From: Muribaculaceae bacterium
GTDB lineage: Bacteria; Bacteroidota; Bacteroidia; Bacteroidales; Muribaculaceae
Direction of reading: 5' to 3'
Assembly (NCBI GenBank): GCA_017443765.1
Contig: JAFSYB010000140.1
Location: 1 to 48,117 of the forward strand
DNA length: 48,117 bases
The translations under genes were made by a program, and so were the position numbers. Below the pieces are notes generated by a model. That model worked only from the letters and a program-made list of their open reading frames with translations, was not told the origin of the DNA and did no database searches. Positions 1 through 7,128 of the stretch are shown piece by piece; position 1 is the first letter of the stretch; every line of letters starts with the position of its first letter.

Positions 1-1
1 A

Positions 2-124
2 ATTCTCACTGCAGTTGCCGAGGTATATGGACTGGTGGACGAGGATCTCTATGATATCATCATCAACAGGACAGAACAAGTGGAGAACATGTTCACCGCT
101 TTCAATCTAAAACAAGCAAGTTGA
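2..124 (+). CDS. C-terminal end of an unknown protein (partial)
   Basis: An open frame enters from the left edge and stops at TGA 122-124, giving 40 residues that begin ILTAVAEVYG and end FNLKQAS. The piece is acidic and probably helical. It is too short for me to assign a family. Base composition is AT-richer than the core of the window, like the rest of the first 3 kb. It is followed by a short gap and then the 3' end of the convergent small membrane-protein gene. Confidence 0.5.
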   Translation: MLTAVAEVYGLVDEDLYDIIINRTEQVENMFTAFNLKQAS

Positions 125-156
125 ACTTGCGAAACTTAAATAATAATCCTTAAACA

Positions 157-561
157 TTATTTCTGAAGAATAGAGGTGTTGTTATCATCTTTTTCATCTT
201 CGTCTTTGGGCTTCTTCCAGATGGCCCTAAGTGCACCAATAAGACCTGCAAAAAGAATAAGACCAAAGATTCCTGGGGTTGAGTGACCTGCATCACCACG
301 CATACCAACAACTGCGGCAAAGAGCAAAAAGAATAGTACTACGGCTACAATTGTAACAAGGTGGGTTCTATAAATTGCAAAAATGAGATGAATGGTTTTG
401 GACGTCTTGGGTTGCTTGCTGGCATCTTTTGCCTCAACTACTTGAACCGTAGCCCGCTACTGTTTCGCGCAGCTTGAGACAAAATCTACTCAGCAATCAA
501 TCCCAATACGACTCAAGCAATTTATAGAACCCACCACAACAATTTTAGAAAGTTGGCTCAT
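157..561 (-). pseudogene. Small two-helix membrane protein gene interrupted by a MITE
   Basis: Read leftwards, an ATG at 559-561 opens MSQLSKIVV and then runs into the repeat element at 360-535. After the element the frame resumes as TIVAVVLFFLLFAAVVG and continues through a second hydrophobic stretch (IFGLILFAGLIGALRAIW) to an acidic tail and the stop at 157-159. Removing the 176-bp element plus one copy of the 4-bp duplication joins the two parts in frame into a 74-residue protein with two predicted membrane helices and a cytosolic K/D/E-rich tail. As it stands, translation from the ATG ends inside the element. The original function is unknown. Confidence 0.75.
360..535 (+). mobile_element. 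MITE-like element, copy 1 (176 bp)
   Basis: The ends are a perfect 19-bp terminal inverted repeat, GGTGGGTTCTATAAATTGC on the left and its reverse complement on the right. The element is flanked by the direct 4-bp duplication ACAA (356-359 and 536-539), as expected from transposition. It contains no long ORF, so it is non-autonomous. A second copy at 38699-38874 differs at only two internal positions, so movement was recent. A 4-bp duplication fits several DDE transposase families, and no source transposase can be named from this window. Confidence 0.88.
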
Positions 562-636
562 AATTATTTCATTTGGTTCCCGATCAGTCCTCTCGGGTGT
601 TAAATAACTAAAAGCGTGAACTGAATCGCCACACTT

Positions 637-753
637 TGTTAGAAGGTCGTAGGAAACCCGAAGATAAAGATGTAGGAAATCGCAGCCCACGCTATAGCGT
701 GAGAACCGCTTGGCTTCCTTGCATCTTCAGAAAATTTCCTACGTTTTCTAACA
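637..753 (+). repeat. 117-bp hairpin element with imperfect terminal inverted repeats
   Basis: The left end (637-656, TGTTAGAAGG then TCGTAGGAAA) pairs with the right end (735-753, TTTCCTACG then TTCTAACA), with only the central two or three bases unpaired. Inside is a second inverted pair (GTAGGAAAT / ATTTCCTAC) and a perfect 14-bp palindrome CACGCTATAGCGTG at 688-701. The whole could fold into one long stem. It may be another short mobile repeat or a structured RNA. It lies upstream of the disrupted membrane-protein gene. Confidence 0.5.
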
Positions 754-826
754 CAAGAAAAAGCGAAACGCTCTTAATTTCAATACTTTACGGTCGTTTA
801 GCCTATTATGACTTCACTTCCATGTT

Positions 827-835
827 GCAAAGTTA
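827..835 (-). promoter_or_regulatory. Possible leftward promoter (-7 box)
   Basis: Reverse strand reads TAACTTTGC, an exact match to the Bacteroidota -7 box. No good TTTG is seen at the expected -33 distance. If active it would transcribe the hairpin element and the disrupted small membrane-protein gene. The surrounding 760-1250 holds no convincing gene; a rightward ORF covering 636-1139 has no recognisable domain and is not called. Confidence 0.3.
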
Positions 836-1295
836 CGGATTATTTCGCTATATCGGCACAGAATGGTGCAAAAAAGTATCAAAAAGTCAAAACACGAGAT
901 GGCTGTCGAACTTCACTCCTCCTTCTACCATCTTTTTGAAAACACAAGAAACAACCGATTACAGTCTTTTGATTCATGAATCTGCCCGAGCTTCTGTAGC
1001 TTTGCCCGAAACCACATCCAGCCGATTAAGGTGGATTCACAACGTGAAAAGTTGCTCCCCCAAGAACCCGCTCCTGTTGATGACGGAAGTTTTCTTCTTG
1101 TTATCCCCGAATTTTTTGCCATTTTATTTTGTGGATTGAAACCGTATTTATAATTTTGCGGTAGAAAACGCGACAGGGGGTAGCCGGATTATCACGATTC
1201 CCTGTGTGGGGTTTTCCGCTTGTGGAGGGTGACCTGCCACAATACTAAGAAACTAATTGCGTAATATTGCGTTTGCAATCTATAATTTGGCCATT

Positions 1296-2255
1296 ATGAA
1301 ACGCTACCTTGACCCTAAAGCCGACTTAACGTTCAAGAAAGTCTTTGGCGAGCATAAGGATTTGGTCGTCAGTTTCTTGAACGCGCTTTTGCCGCTCGAC
1401 GAGGCGCATCAAGTCACAACGATAGAATATCTGGTACCGGAAATGGTGCCCGAGAACCCGTTACGCAAGAACAGCATTGTCGATATGCGCTGCCAGGATG
1501 AGCTGGGTCGGCAATTCATCGTGGAAATGCAGATGCTGTGGTCGTCCGAGTTTAAGACACGCGTGCTTTTTAATGCTTCAAAAGCCTACGTGCGGCAATT
1601 GGACGCAGGCGAAAACTACAACCTGCTTCAGCCCGTTTATTCGTTGAATCTGGTCAACGAGGTGTTCGAGCCCGATATGGATGGATTCTATCATTATTAT
1701 CAGATGGTTCACGAGCAGGACACGAAAAAGGTGATTGAGGGATTGCACCTCGTATTTGTCGAGTTGCCAAAGTTCAAGGCCCAGACAATGGTTGAGAAAG
1801 GTATGCAAGTGCTGTGGCTGCGCTTTATGACCGAGATTAATGAGCGGACAACCCAAGTGCCCGAAGAGTTGCTTGAGAGTCCTCAATTAAAAAAAGCGTT
1901 GGAAGTGGTGGAGCAATCGGCCTTTACCGATGCGGAACTTGCCGGATACGAGAAATTTTGGGACACCATACGTGTTGAGAAGTTGCTCTACAACTCAGCC
2001 GAAAGGAAGGGGCTTGCCCAGGGAATAGCCCAGGGAATGGCCCAGGGAATGGCCCAGGGAATGGCAGAAGGCCATGCCAAAGGAATTGCCGAAGGGCGAG
2101 CCGAAGGGGTCAACGAGGGCAAAATACTGGTTGCCAAGAATCTGTTGAAAATGGGGCTGACTGTTGAACAAGTCGCCGAGGCCGCACAGCTATCAATCAA
2201 TCAGATTAATCAGATAATCAATTCAGCTACCGACAATAACACCGAAGAGGGCTGA
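1296..2255 (+). CDS. Rpn-family PD-(D/E)XK nuclease / putative transposase
   Basis: This 319-residue protein begins MKRYLDPKADLTFKKVFGEH, the usual opening of Rpn-type (recombination-promoting nuclease, PD-(D/E)XK transposase-like) proteins of Bacteroidota. The core (to about residue 230) contains IVDMRCQDE and FIVEMQM, fitting the D...ExQ/ExK nuclease motif. The C-terminus carries four AQG(M/I) repeats encoded by perfect 12-bp units, then an AEG-rich helix and a helix-turn-helix-like tail (LTVEQVAEAAQLSINQINQ). The ATG at 1296 is preferred over upstream starts because the family begins there and TATAATTTGG sits just upstream (1281-1290). Known relatives cut DNA and stimulate RecA-independent recombination in E. 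coli; whether this protein acts so is inferred. Confidence 0.85.
   Translation: MKRYLDPKADLTFKKVFGEHKDLVVSFLNALLPLDEAHQVTTIEYLVPEMVPENPLRKNSIVDMRCQDELGRQFIVEMQMLWSSEFKTRVLFNASKAYVRQLDAGENYNLLQPVYSLNLVNEVFEPDMDGFYHYYQMVHEQDTKKVIEGLHLVFVELPKFKAQTMVEKGMQVLWLRFMTEINERTTQVPEELLESPQLKKALEVVEQSAFTDAELAGYEKFWDTIRVEKLLYNSAERKGLAQGIAQGMAQGMAQGMAEGHAKGIAEGRAEGVNEGKILVAKNLLKMGLTVEQVAEAAQLSINQINQIINSATDNNTEEG
2016..2063 (+). repeat. 12-bp in-frame tandem repeat, four copies
   Basis: Four units of GCCCAGGGAAT(G/A) encode AQGI/AQGM inside the C-terminal part of the Rpn-type gene. Gain or loss of a unit keeps the frame and changes linker length. Confidence 0.85.
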
Positions 2256-2311
2256 ATCAAAACCATTTCCCCTGATTAATCTCTAATCGTTTGTGGATAC
2301 TAATCGTCTTT

Positions 2312-2395
2312 CTAGGCACGCAGACAGCTCACTATCAGATAGGTGATGATGGTCACCCACATCACTACGCCAAGGATGTTCTGCGTGTTGTCGCT
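2312..2395 (-). pseudogene. Fragment resembling the C-terminus of a membrane transporter
   Basis: On the reverse strand a short open stretch reads NILGVVMWVTIITYLIVSC followed by LRA and a stop. It looks like the last transmembrane helix of a transporter. No upstream part of such a gene is present, so this is at most a remnant. The rest of 2256-2577 shows no gene. Confidence 0.25.
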
Positions 2396-2577
2396 TCATA
2401 CTTAATCCGTATAATCCCAAAGATTCACATAATATCCACTCTAATGGCAATCAGCAGTGCCGCCTCTTTTTTTGACCTATAGCTCATTTTGCAGGCTGTA
2501 ATAGGCCTTGCATATTGATAGACACTAACTTTGCAGGCATTTAAGCTACCCCAAAAAGCAAGGTTAGTATATTCAAA

Positions 2578-2961
2578 ATGAGTTGCCAGGTGTGTGGCAG
2601 CACACACACGAAAAAGAATGGTGTACAACGCAAGGACAACAGTTGTATAAATGCCAAGACTGCGGCCACCAGTTCTGTGCCAGAACAGAGATTGGCGAAG
2701 TGGATTTGTGGTATGCCTACCAACCATAAAAGCCGACCTGCAATTTGTATTAAATACCTACTACGTGAAACCATCCTGCAGAATGAGCTATACGCCGAAT
2801 TTTATGGTTGCTTCTCACTCAATGAGTTTGCACGTGTTCAGGCAGGATTATGGGGTTGCACCGCGTTCATAGAAGAGAAAAGAGTACCGGTAAGGGCACT
2901 CTCTGGCAAAAAATGGATATGCACCTTGTGGTGGCAATATCGCTTTTACGTTTTAGACTGA
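2578..2961 (+). pseudogene. Decayed IS transposase with N-terminal zinc ribbon
   Basis: The frame opens MSCQVCGSTHTKKNGVQRK. After a frameshift near 2635 the neighbouring frame continues with QLYKCQDCGHQFCARTEIGE, so two CxxC pairs form a zinc ribbon typical of the N-terminus of Zn-binding IS transposases in Bacteroidota. A stop soon follows and the rest has lost recognisable structure. A TAACTTTGC box lies at 2526-2534. Clear terminal inverted repeats were not found, so the IS boundaries and family are unresolved. Confidence 0.5.
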
Positions 2962-2970
2962 GCCTCGGGG

Positions 2971-3912
2971 CTATGCCTTATTGAATTTCTCCTTGGGCTG
3001 TTTGCAGCGTGGGCAACGCCAGGTGTCGGGCAGGTCTTCAAATGCCACTCCGTCGTTCTCGGCGGGGTCGTAGACATAGCCACAGACTGAGCATACATAT
3101 TTGCCGCTCGCCTCCTTGCGCTCAAAGTTCACGTCGGCAAACACTGGCGGCACAGGATTGTCAAGGTCTATCACGCGCTTGGCCTCCAGGTTCTCGTAGC
3201 CCTCGGGCGTATGGGTGCTGCAATACACCGTGGGGTGGTTGCGCACAAATTCGCGCACACGGTCCAGTGTAACACGGGCGGCAGGCAGGTCATCGAAAAC
3301 CACCGAGAGTTTGTTTTCATACAAGGCTTCGTCGGCGTAGGTGATGTCACCATGAAGCATGTAGAACAGCCCGTCATGCTCCACCACGACGATGCTGTTG
3401 CCCCGGGTGTGGCCCGTTGCCTTGATGAAGTAGACACCATCGGCCACCTGCTGGCTCTCGGGGAAGTTGTAGTACGGTCCGTCGGTAAAGCTCACCGGCA
3501 CAAGGTTCGTAAGCCCTTGCAACTCGGCAGCGTCCATTTCGTCCTTGCTCACATAAACCTTGGCGTTAGGGAACGAGCGCAGCTCGCCGCTGTGGTCGGC
3601 GTGGCGATGAGTGAGCAGAATCTTGGTGACCTGCTCGGGACGATAGCCCAATGCGGCCAGGGCTTCCATATAGCTGCAGATATCCACCCCCGTAAAGGCG
3701 AGCGAGTTCTCGTCGGGGTTCTCCTCGGGTGTGCCTGCCGGGATTCCGGTGTCAACCAGTATCACTTCCGAGCCGGTATCTATCAGGTAATTCTGGAGGC
3801 TGCCGCGATAGCGGATGTTGCGGTCGTACTTCTCCATGCCATCCTCGCCACCGAAGATGAATGGTTGGGTATAAAACCCGTCACGTCTGAATTTTACTGC
3901 TTTGATTATCAT
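2971..3912 (-). CDS. Metallo-beta-lactamase fold hydrolase fused to rubredoxin
   Basis: This is a 313-residue cytosolic protein with no signal peptide. Residues 1-250 form a metallo-beta-lactamase-fold domain with the metal motif HRHADH (102-107), then H168 in GHTRG, D189 in HGDIT and H234 in STHTPEG. Residues 271-313 are a rubredoxin domain with CSVC (274-277) and CPRC (300-303), which would hold one iron. Such fusions suggest a redox or detoxification enzyme in which rubredoxin supplies electrons, loosely similar in logic to flavodiiron proteins but without a visible flavodoxin domain. The substrate is unknown. It is the last gene of a leftward iron/redox cluster. Confidence 0.88.
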   Translation of the reverse strand: MIIKAVKFRRDGFYTQPFIFGGEDGMEKYDRNIRYRGSLQNYLIDTGSEVILVDTGIPAGTPEENPDENSLAFTGVDICSYMEALAALGYRPEQVTKILLTHRHADHSGELRSFPNAKVYVSKDEMDAAELQGLTNLVPVSFTDGPYYNFPESQQVADGVYFIKATGHTRGNSIVVVEHDGLFYMLHGDITYADEALYENKLSVVFDDLPAARVTLDRVREFVRNHPTVYCSTHTPEGYENLEAKRVIDLDNPVPPVFADVNFERKEASGKYVCSVCGYVYDPAENDGVAFEDLPDTWRCPRCKQPKEKFNKA

Positions 3913-4151
3913 TATTTTCTCCTTTTTTTAATATCAGATTATCCTCACACTATATCAAGCGCCACCATCAGCACGAAAGCGATGGCGACCACACTGCCAC
4001 AGCGCCCTTCACACCCGATGGGCAACCGAGATGCGAGCGTTGCATCCGCCTCGACATCGTGTCGCGAATCTGGAACACGAATGGCGCGCCGAGCGCCGCG
4101 CCGACAAAGGGTGCCGTAAGGGTGCGGCCAAGCCCGTCCGTTAGTACTTGC
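3913..4151. other. GC-rich intergenic segment without a supportable gene
   Basis: Between the rubredoxin and the MBL-rubredoxin gene lies a CpG-rich stretch (densest at 4080-4140). Leftward frames after the rubredoxin stop are open for about 50 codons each (one includes GRTLTAPFVGAALGAPFVF), but have no start codon and switch frame. It may be a decayed gene or an inserted repeat; no function is assigned. Confidence 0.35.
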
Positions 4152-4313
4152 CTATTCCGCTATGGGTACGAATTTTTCCTTCTTGCGCTTGCAACGTGGG
4201 CAACGCCACGTGTCGGGCAAGTCTTCAAACTTTGTGCCGGGAGGTATTCCCTGCTTAGGATCGCCCACTTCGGGGTCATAGACGTACTTGCAGGGACATT
4301 TCATCTTAGCCAT
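4152..4313 (-). CDS. Small rubredoxin-like protein with a CxC first site
   Basis: A 53-residue protein starting [19 protein letters not shown], with the rubredoxin core [14 protein letters not shown]. The second iron site is a normal CxxC (C38, C41). The first is C6-P-C8, one residue shorter than the CxxC of ordinary rubredoxins, so iron coordination may differ. Rubredoxins carry single electrons, often to peroxide- or superoxide-reducing enzymes. It lies in the leftward cluster between a winged-helix gene and the MBL-rubredoxin fusion. Confidence 0.85.
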   Translation of the reverse strand: MAKMKCPCKYVYDPEVGDPKQGIPPGTKFEDLPDTWRCPRCKRKKEKFVPIAE

Positions 4314-4344
4314 AATCTTTTTTTCTGTATGTTAAGAAGAAAAA

Positions 4345-4394
4345 AAGGGGTGGCACTTATTTCATGTTTCAGAATTATAGCACGACCACCCCTT
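4345..4394 (-). terminator. Rho-independent terminator (leftward)
   Basis: Reverse strand: AAGGGGTGG pairs perfectly with CCACCCCTT (9 bp, 32-nt loop) and is followed directly by a run of T. It lies after the winged-helix gene and before the small rubredoxin, so it splits or attenuates the iron/redox cluster. Confidence 0.75.
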
Positions 4395-4406
4395 GATGAA
4401 ATTGGT

Positions 4407-4586
4407 TCACTTTGCCGGTTCCCACTTGCAGCGGACGGGCGACACGATGGCCCCCTCTTTCTTCAGCTCGGCAAAAACCTTGTCAACGACCTTGCGGTCG
4501 AGCCCTGCCAGCTCAGCGACCTTACCTGCGTTCAGGGGGACACCAGCCTTGCGCATGACTTCAAGCACTTGTTCTTTTGCTTCCAT
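4407..4586 (-). CDS. Small winged-helix DNA-binding protein
   Basis: A 59-residue protein, MEAKEQVLEVMRKAG followed by VPLNAGKVAELAGLDRKVV and DKVFAELKKEGAIVSP. The helix pattern, with AELAGLDRKVVDKVFAEL as a likely recognition region and IVSPVRCKWEP as the wing, matches small MarR/ArsR-like winged helices. A C-terminal Cys could be redox-sensitive, but this is speculation. It sits 11 bp downstream of the bacterioferritin-like gene and probably shares its transcript, so it may regulate iron or oxidative-stress genes nearby. It is too short for standard gene finders and was called by reading the frame. Confidence 0.75.
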   Translation of the reverse strand: MEAKEQVLEVMRKAGVPLNAGKVAELAGLDRKVVDKVFAELKKEGAIVSPVRCKWEPAK

Positions 4587-4597
4587 AATGGTGTGGT

Positions 4598-5053
4598 TTA
4601 GAGTTGCATGAAAAGCCAGTTTTGAATACCAATTTTCTCAATGAGCTCAAGCTGCCCCTGCGACCAATAGAGGTCTTCTTCCTCATCGGCAAGGTAAGCC
4701 TTCATGATGTCGTAGGTGGTGGGGTCGTCACGGAGTTCGGCCATGCACTTGTAGAGCAGTTCAACGCCTTTCTCCTGAATGGCGAGGTCTGCCTTGATGT
4801 AGTCAGCGGGGGCGGCCACGAGCTCACGAGCCTTTGCGCCGTCGAACTTAACCTCGCCGCCGAGGTCAAGGATGCGGTCGACGAATTTCTCAACCCAGCC
4901 CATCTCCTCGTTGAAGTGGTTAACATACTTGTCGCCCAGCTTGCCGAATCCCTGCGACTTGAAAAGCTGTCCTTGCAGTTTGTGGACCAATGCACCCTCG
5001 GTGAGGCCCGTAACGAAGAACTGCAACGCTTCAATTGTTTTGTTCTTGTCCAT
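4598..5053 (-). CDS. Bacterioferritin-like protein with altered diiron ligands
   Basis: This 151-residue protein aligns along its length with bacterioferritin; the C-terminus LIEKIGIQNWL matches LIQKMGLQNYL of E. coli Bfr. Compared with the E. coli ferroxidase ligands E18, E51, H54, E94, E127 and H130 (alignment by eye), E19, E50 and E124 are kept, but the positions of H54, E94 and H130 read W53, Q93 and D127. The haem-ligand methionine appears kept (M51). It may therefore store or bind iron or DNA without a classical ferroxidase centre. It is the first gene after a leftward promoter at 5088-5096 and divergent from the AraC-type regulator. Confidence 0.82.
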   Translation of the reverse strand: MDKNKTIEALQFFVTGLTEGALVHKLQGQLFKSQGFGKLGDKYVNHFNEEMGWVEKFVDRILDLGGEVKFDGAKARELVAAPADYIKADLAIQEKGVELLYKCMAELRDDPTTYDIMKAYLADEEEDLYWSQGQLELIEKIGIQNWLFMQL

Positions 5054-5087
5054 ATTGATGTTGATTTATTATGGTTGCTATTGCGCC

Positions 5088-5096
5088 GCAAAATTA
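5088..5096 (-). promoter_or_regulatory. Promoter of the bacterioferritin-like operon
   Basis: Reverse strand reads TAATTTTGC (-7 box) with TTTG 19 nt upstream. The predicted start lies about 30 nt before the bacterioferritin-like ATG. Confidence 0.7.
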
Positions 5097-5170
5097 CCAC
5101 AAAGTCGCAAAACGGCAAAAAATCCAACAAACCAATGATTATCCCAAACGAAACATTCATGATTTTTTTG

Positions 5171-5179
5171 TAAATTTGC
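5171..5179 (+). promoter_or_regulatory. Promoter of the AraC-type regulator
   Basis: TAAATTTGC matches the -7 box and lies 24 nt before the chosen ATG at 5203; a -33 TTTG is not obvious. This placement excludes the longer upstream start at 5071. Confidence 0.6.
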
Positions 5180-5202
5180 CACGTGAACGATTTTTTATTG
5201 TC

Positions 5203-6081
5203 ATGTATAATCTTCAGGACTACTATAACCAGTTCGGCAAGAAACACTTGAATGAATTGTGGAACGGCAAGATGGCGTGTGCCTTTTTCAACAGCACGCG
5301 CACATTGACAACCAATGAGCTGACCGAATCGCTCAATTGCTACACATTCACCCTGATTGTACGGGGCGAAATGTCGCTAATGAACGGAAACACCAAACTC
5401 TCATTTTGCGAGAATGACATCTACACTTACTATCCCGGCAGTTTGTTGCGCATCCTTGATGTGAGCGACGACTTCAAGGGGATTAGTTTGCTGGTTGACG
5501 AAAAAATGGCTCACAGCGCACAGGCTTTCCGCAATTTGTTGCGAGCCTCGATGATTCCCTTGTCACAGTTCGGTAAAACCAAATTGTCGCTGACAAGCGA
5601 CGTTGCCAGCAGGGTTCAATCGGTCATGATGCTGATATGCGAATACATCTCCCAGCCGTTGTCGCTGAAAAACGAGATTTTGGAGATGCTTTACTCGGTG
5701 TTTATCGACGACTTGATTAGTATCCAGGCGTTTGAGAAAACACGCCTTTCCATTACGAAGCAAACAGAGGAGATATTCATCTCATTTTACGCGTTATTAC
5801 AGAAAAACTTCATTACGCGGCATGACATTGGTTTCTATGCCGATGCGTTGAACATCACCACCACTTACCTGTCACGAATCGTAAAAAGCGTCTCGGGCAG
5901 GACTGTGGTCGGGTGCATCAACGAGATGCTGGCTGTCGAGGCGGTTTGGCTGCTCAAGTCCACCCCGCTCACCGTGGCGCAGATAGCCGACCGCCTGAAT
6001 TTCTCAACTTCAGCGGCATTCAACAAGTTCTTTAAACGCATGAGAGGCTGCCCCCCGCTGTCGGTCAGGGATTACAGATGA
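5203..6081 (+). CDS. AraC-family transcriptional regulator
   Basis: A 292-residue protein. The N-terminal part (to about 180) is a cupin-like sensor region with RGEMSLMNG and a Y/F-rich strand pattern. The C-terminal 100 residues are a double helix-turn-helix of AraC/XylS type: DIGFYADALNITTTYLSRIV, then TVAQIADRLNFSTSAAFNKF and the terminal PPLSVRDYR. The start at 5203 follows the promoter box. It is divergent from the bacterioferritin-like operon across about 150 bp and so is a natural candidate to control it; that link is inferred from position. Confidence 0.9.
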   Translation: MYNLQDYYNQFGKKHLNELWNGKMACAFFNSTRTLTTNELTESLNCYTFTLIVRGEMSLMNGNTKLSFCENDIYTYYPGSLLRILDVSDDFKGISLLVDEKMAHSAQAFRNLLRASMIPLSQFGKTKLSLTSDVASRVQSVMMLICEYISQPLSLKNEILEMLYSVFIDDLISIQAFEKTRLSITKQTEEIFISFYALLQKNFITRHDIGFYADALNITTTYLSRIVKSVSGRTVVGCINEMLAVEAVWLLKSTPLTVAQIADRLNFSTSAAFNKFFKRMRGCPPLSVRDYR

Positions 6082-6105
6082 ACGTCCCGCCCATGCCAGG
6101 CTCTG

Positions 6106-6128
6106 CAAACGCCGGGATTGGGCGTTTG
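6106..6128. terminator. Hairpin after the AraC-type gene
   Basis: CAAACGCC and GGCGTTTG form a perfect 8-bp stem with a 7-nt loop, 25 bp after the regulator stop. There is no T-run, so it may be a weak or factor-assisted terminator. Confidence 0.45.
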
Positions 6129-6457
6129 GGACTTAAAGGAACAAACGGCTCAAAAAAACAGGCTCTATAACGGATAGCATGGGTGGCTTCACTTAAATTC
6201 GCCTAATTCGTGCAATTCGCATTGAGTATGAATCACTCGCACTCTGCGACGCTTAGTTGGCCCTCTTCGGGGTCTTTGCCCGTCAATCTCACCAACCAAA
6301 ACGAGATAGAAACACAAGGTTTGCCGATGCCGGCCCTTGGGGCGTTGGGAAATCGCTGATGCGCAAACAAAACTGGCACGAGTTTTCACAAATTCGCGCC
6401 AGCCAATTTTTTAGAGTATGAGAAAATTTACTTTATGTTTGCTTCACAAATTTCGAT
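6129..6457. other. Intergenic region downstream of an orphan leftward promoter
   Basis: No convincing gene. A leftward 66-codon frame (6189-6389, GTG start, Arg-rich) has no recognisable features. The region would be transcribed leftwards from the promoter at 6458-6466 and could hold a non-coding RNA. Confidence 0.3.
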
Positions 6458-6466
6458 GCAAAGGTA
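6458..6466 (-). promoter_or_regulatory. Strong leftward promoter without an obvious gene
   Basis: Reverse strand reads TACCTTTGC with TTTG exactly 19 nt upstream, a full match to the Bacteroidota consensus. The transcript would run from about 6450 toward the 3' end of the AraC-type gene. Confidence 0.55.
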
Positions 6467-6748
6467 ATACATTCTTATTGAATGGCAAAATTTTCTGCGA
6501 TTTTTTTCGATTTTTTTAAGAAAATATTCCAATCTCCAACCACGCGCCGCCGTTTTCAATTCAAAGCATCATCACAAAAAGTCATAAAATCACACGCGAA
6601 CTGAATGGAATTACAATTTCTTGTGCCGGTCGAGTGCGGTATTGAAATAAGCGCAAAAAAAGGGCGTTTAATATACTGAAATAAGTAGTTTTGAGCTACA
6701 TAGGTGATTTTATTTGCGAATTATTTGGAAATATTTCAGCGAATGAAT

Positions 6749-6757
6749 TACATTTGC
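6749..6757 (+). promoter_or_regulatory. Promoter of the orphan LuxR-type HTH gene
   Basis: TACATTTGC (-7 box) with TTTG at 6724-6727, spacer 21 nt; the ATG follows at 6804. The stretch 6467-6748 upstream is AT-rich and shows no gene. Confidence 0.65.
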
Positions 6758-6803
6758 AATCCGAAAATTCAAGACTATATTTCTGCACCCCAATTTTCAC
6801 TCT

Positions 6804-7025
6804 ATGAGCAACCCCAAAATTGAACTCTCCGCGAGAGAACTGGAGGTATTGAATTTGCTCTCCTTGGGCTTCAGCAGCAAGGAAGTTGCCGAGAAATTGT
6901 TCATCTCGCCCAATACCGTAGAGTACCACCGCAAGCAGCTGCTTCGCAAGACCAACTCACGCAACGCCGCCGAACTCATTGGCAACGCGTTCCGCATGCG
7001 CTTGCTGCCGCTCGACATGGTTTAA
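6804..7025 (+). CDS. Stand-alone LuxR-type helix-turn-helix protein
   Basis: A 73-residue protein consisting almost only of a GerE/LuxR DNA-binding domain: LSARELEVLNLLSLGFSSKE, then VAEKLFISPNTVEYHRKQLL. There is no receiver, PAS or autoinducer domain, so it acts without its own sensor or needs a partner. The ATG at 6804 follows the promoter at 6749-6757 by a normal leader. It ends just before a strong hairpin terminator and faces the convergent ferredoxin gene. Its targets are unknown. Confidence 0.85.
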   Translation: MSNPKIELSARELEVLNLLSLGFSSKEVAEKLFISPNTVEYHRKQLLRKTNSRNAAELIGNAFRMRLLPLDMV

Positions 7026-7082
7026 CTTAACGTTTTGGTGCAAGGCATGAGCCTGAAGCAGCCAAACTTTTCTTCTAATCTT

Positions 7083-7109
7083 GACCTCTTGCGATTCATG
7101 CAAGAGGTC
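7083..7109. terminator. Bidirectional hairpin terminator
   Basis: GACCTCTTGC and GCAAGAGGTC form a perfect 10-bp stem with a 7-nt loop between two convergent genes (LuxR-type HTH and NapH-like). Confidence 0.75.
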
Positions 7110-7128
7110 TAATTGTTTGGGTACAAGG

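Noticed and set aside
636..1139. Forward ORF of 167 codons
   Set aside because: It starts inside the inverted repeat element, has no recognisable domain and no promoter, and is AT-rich intergenic DNA.
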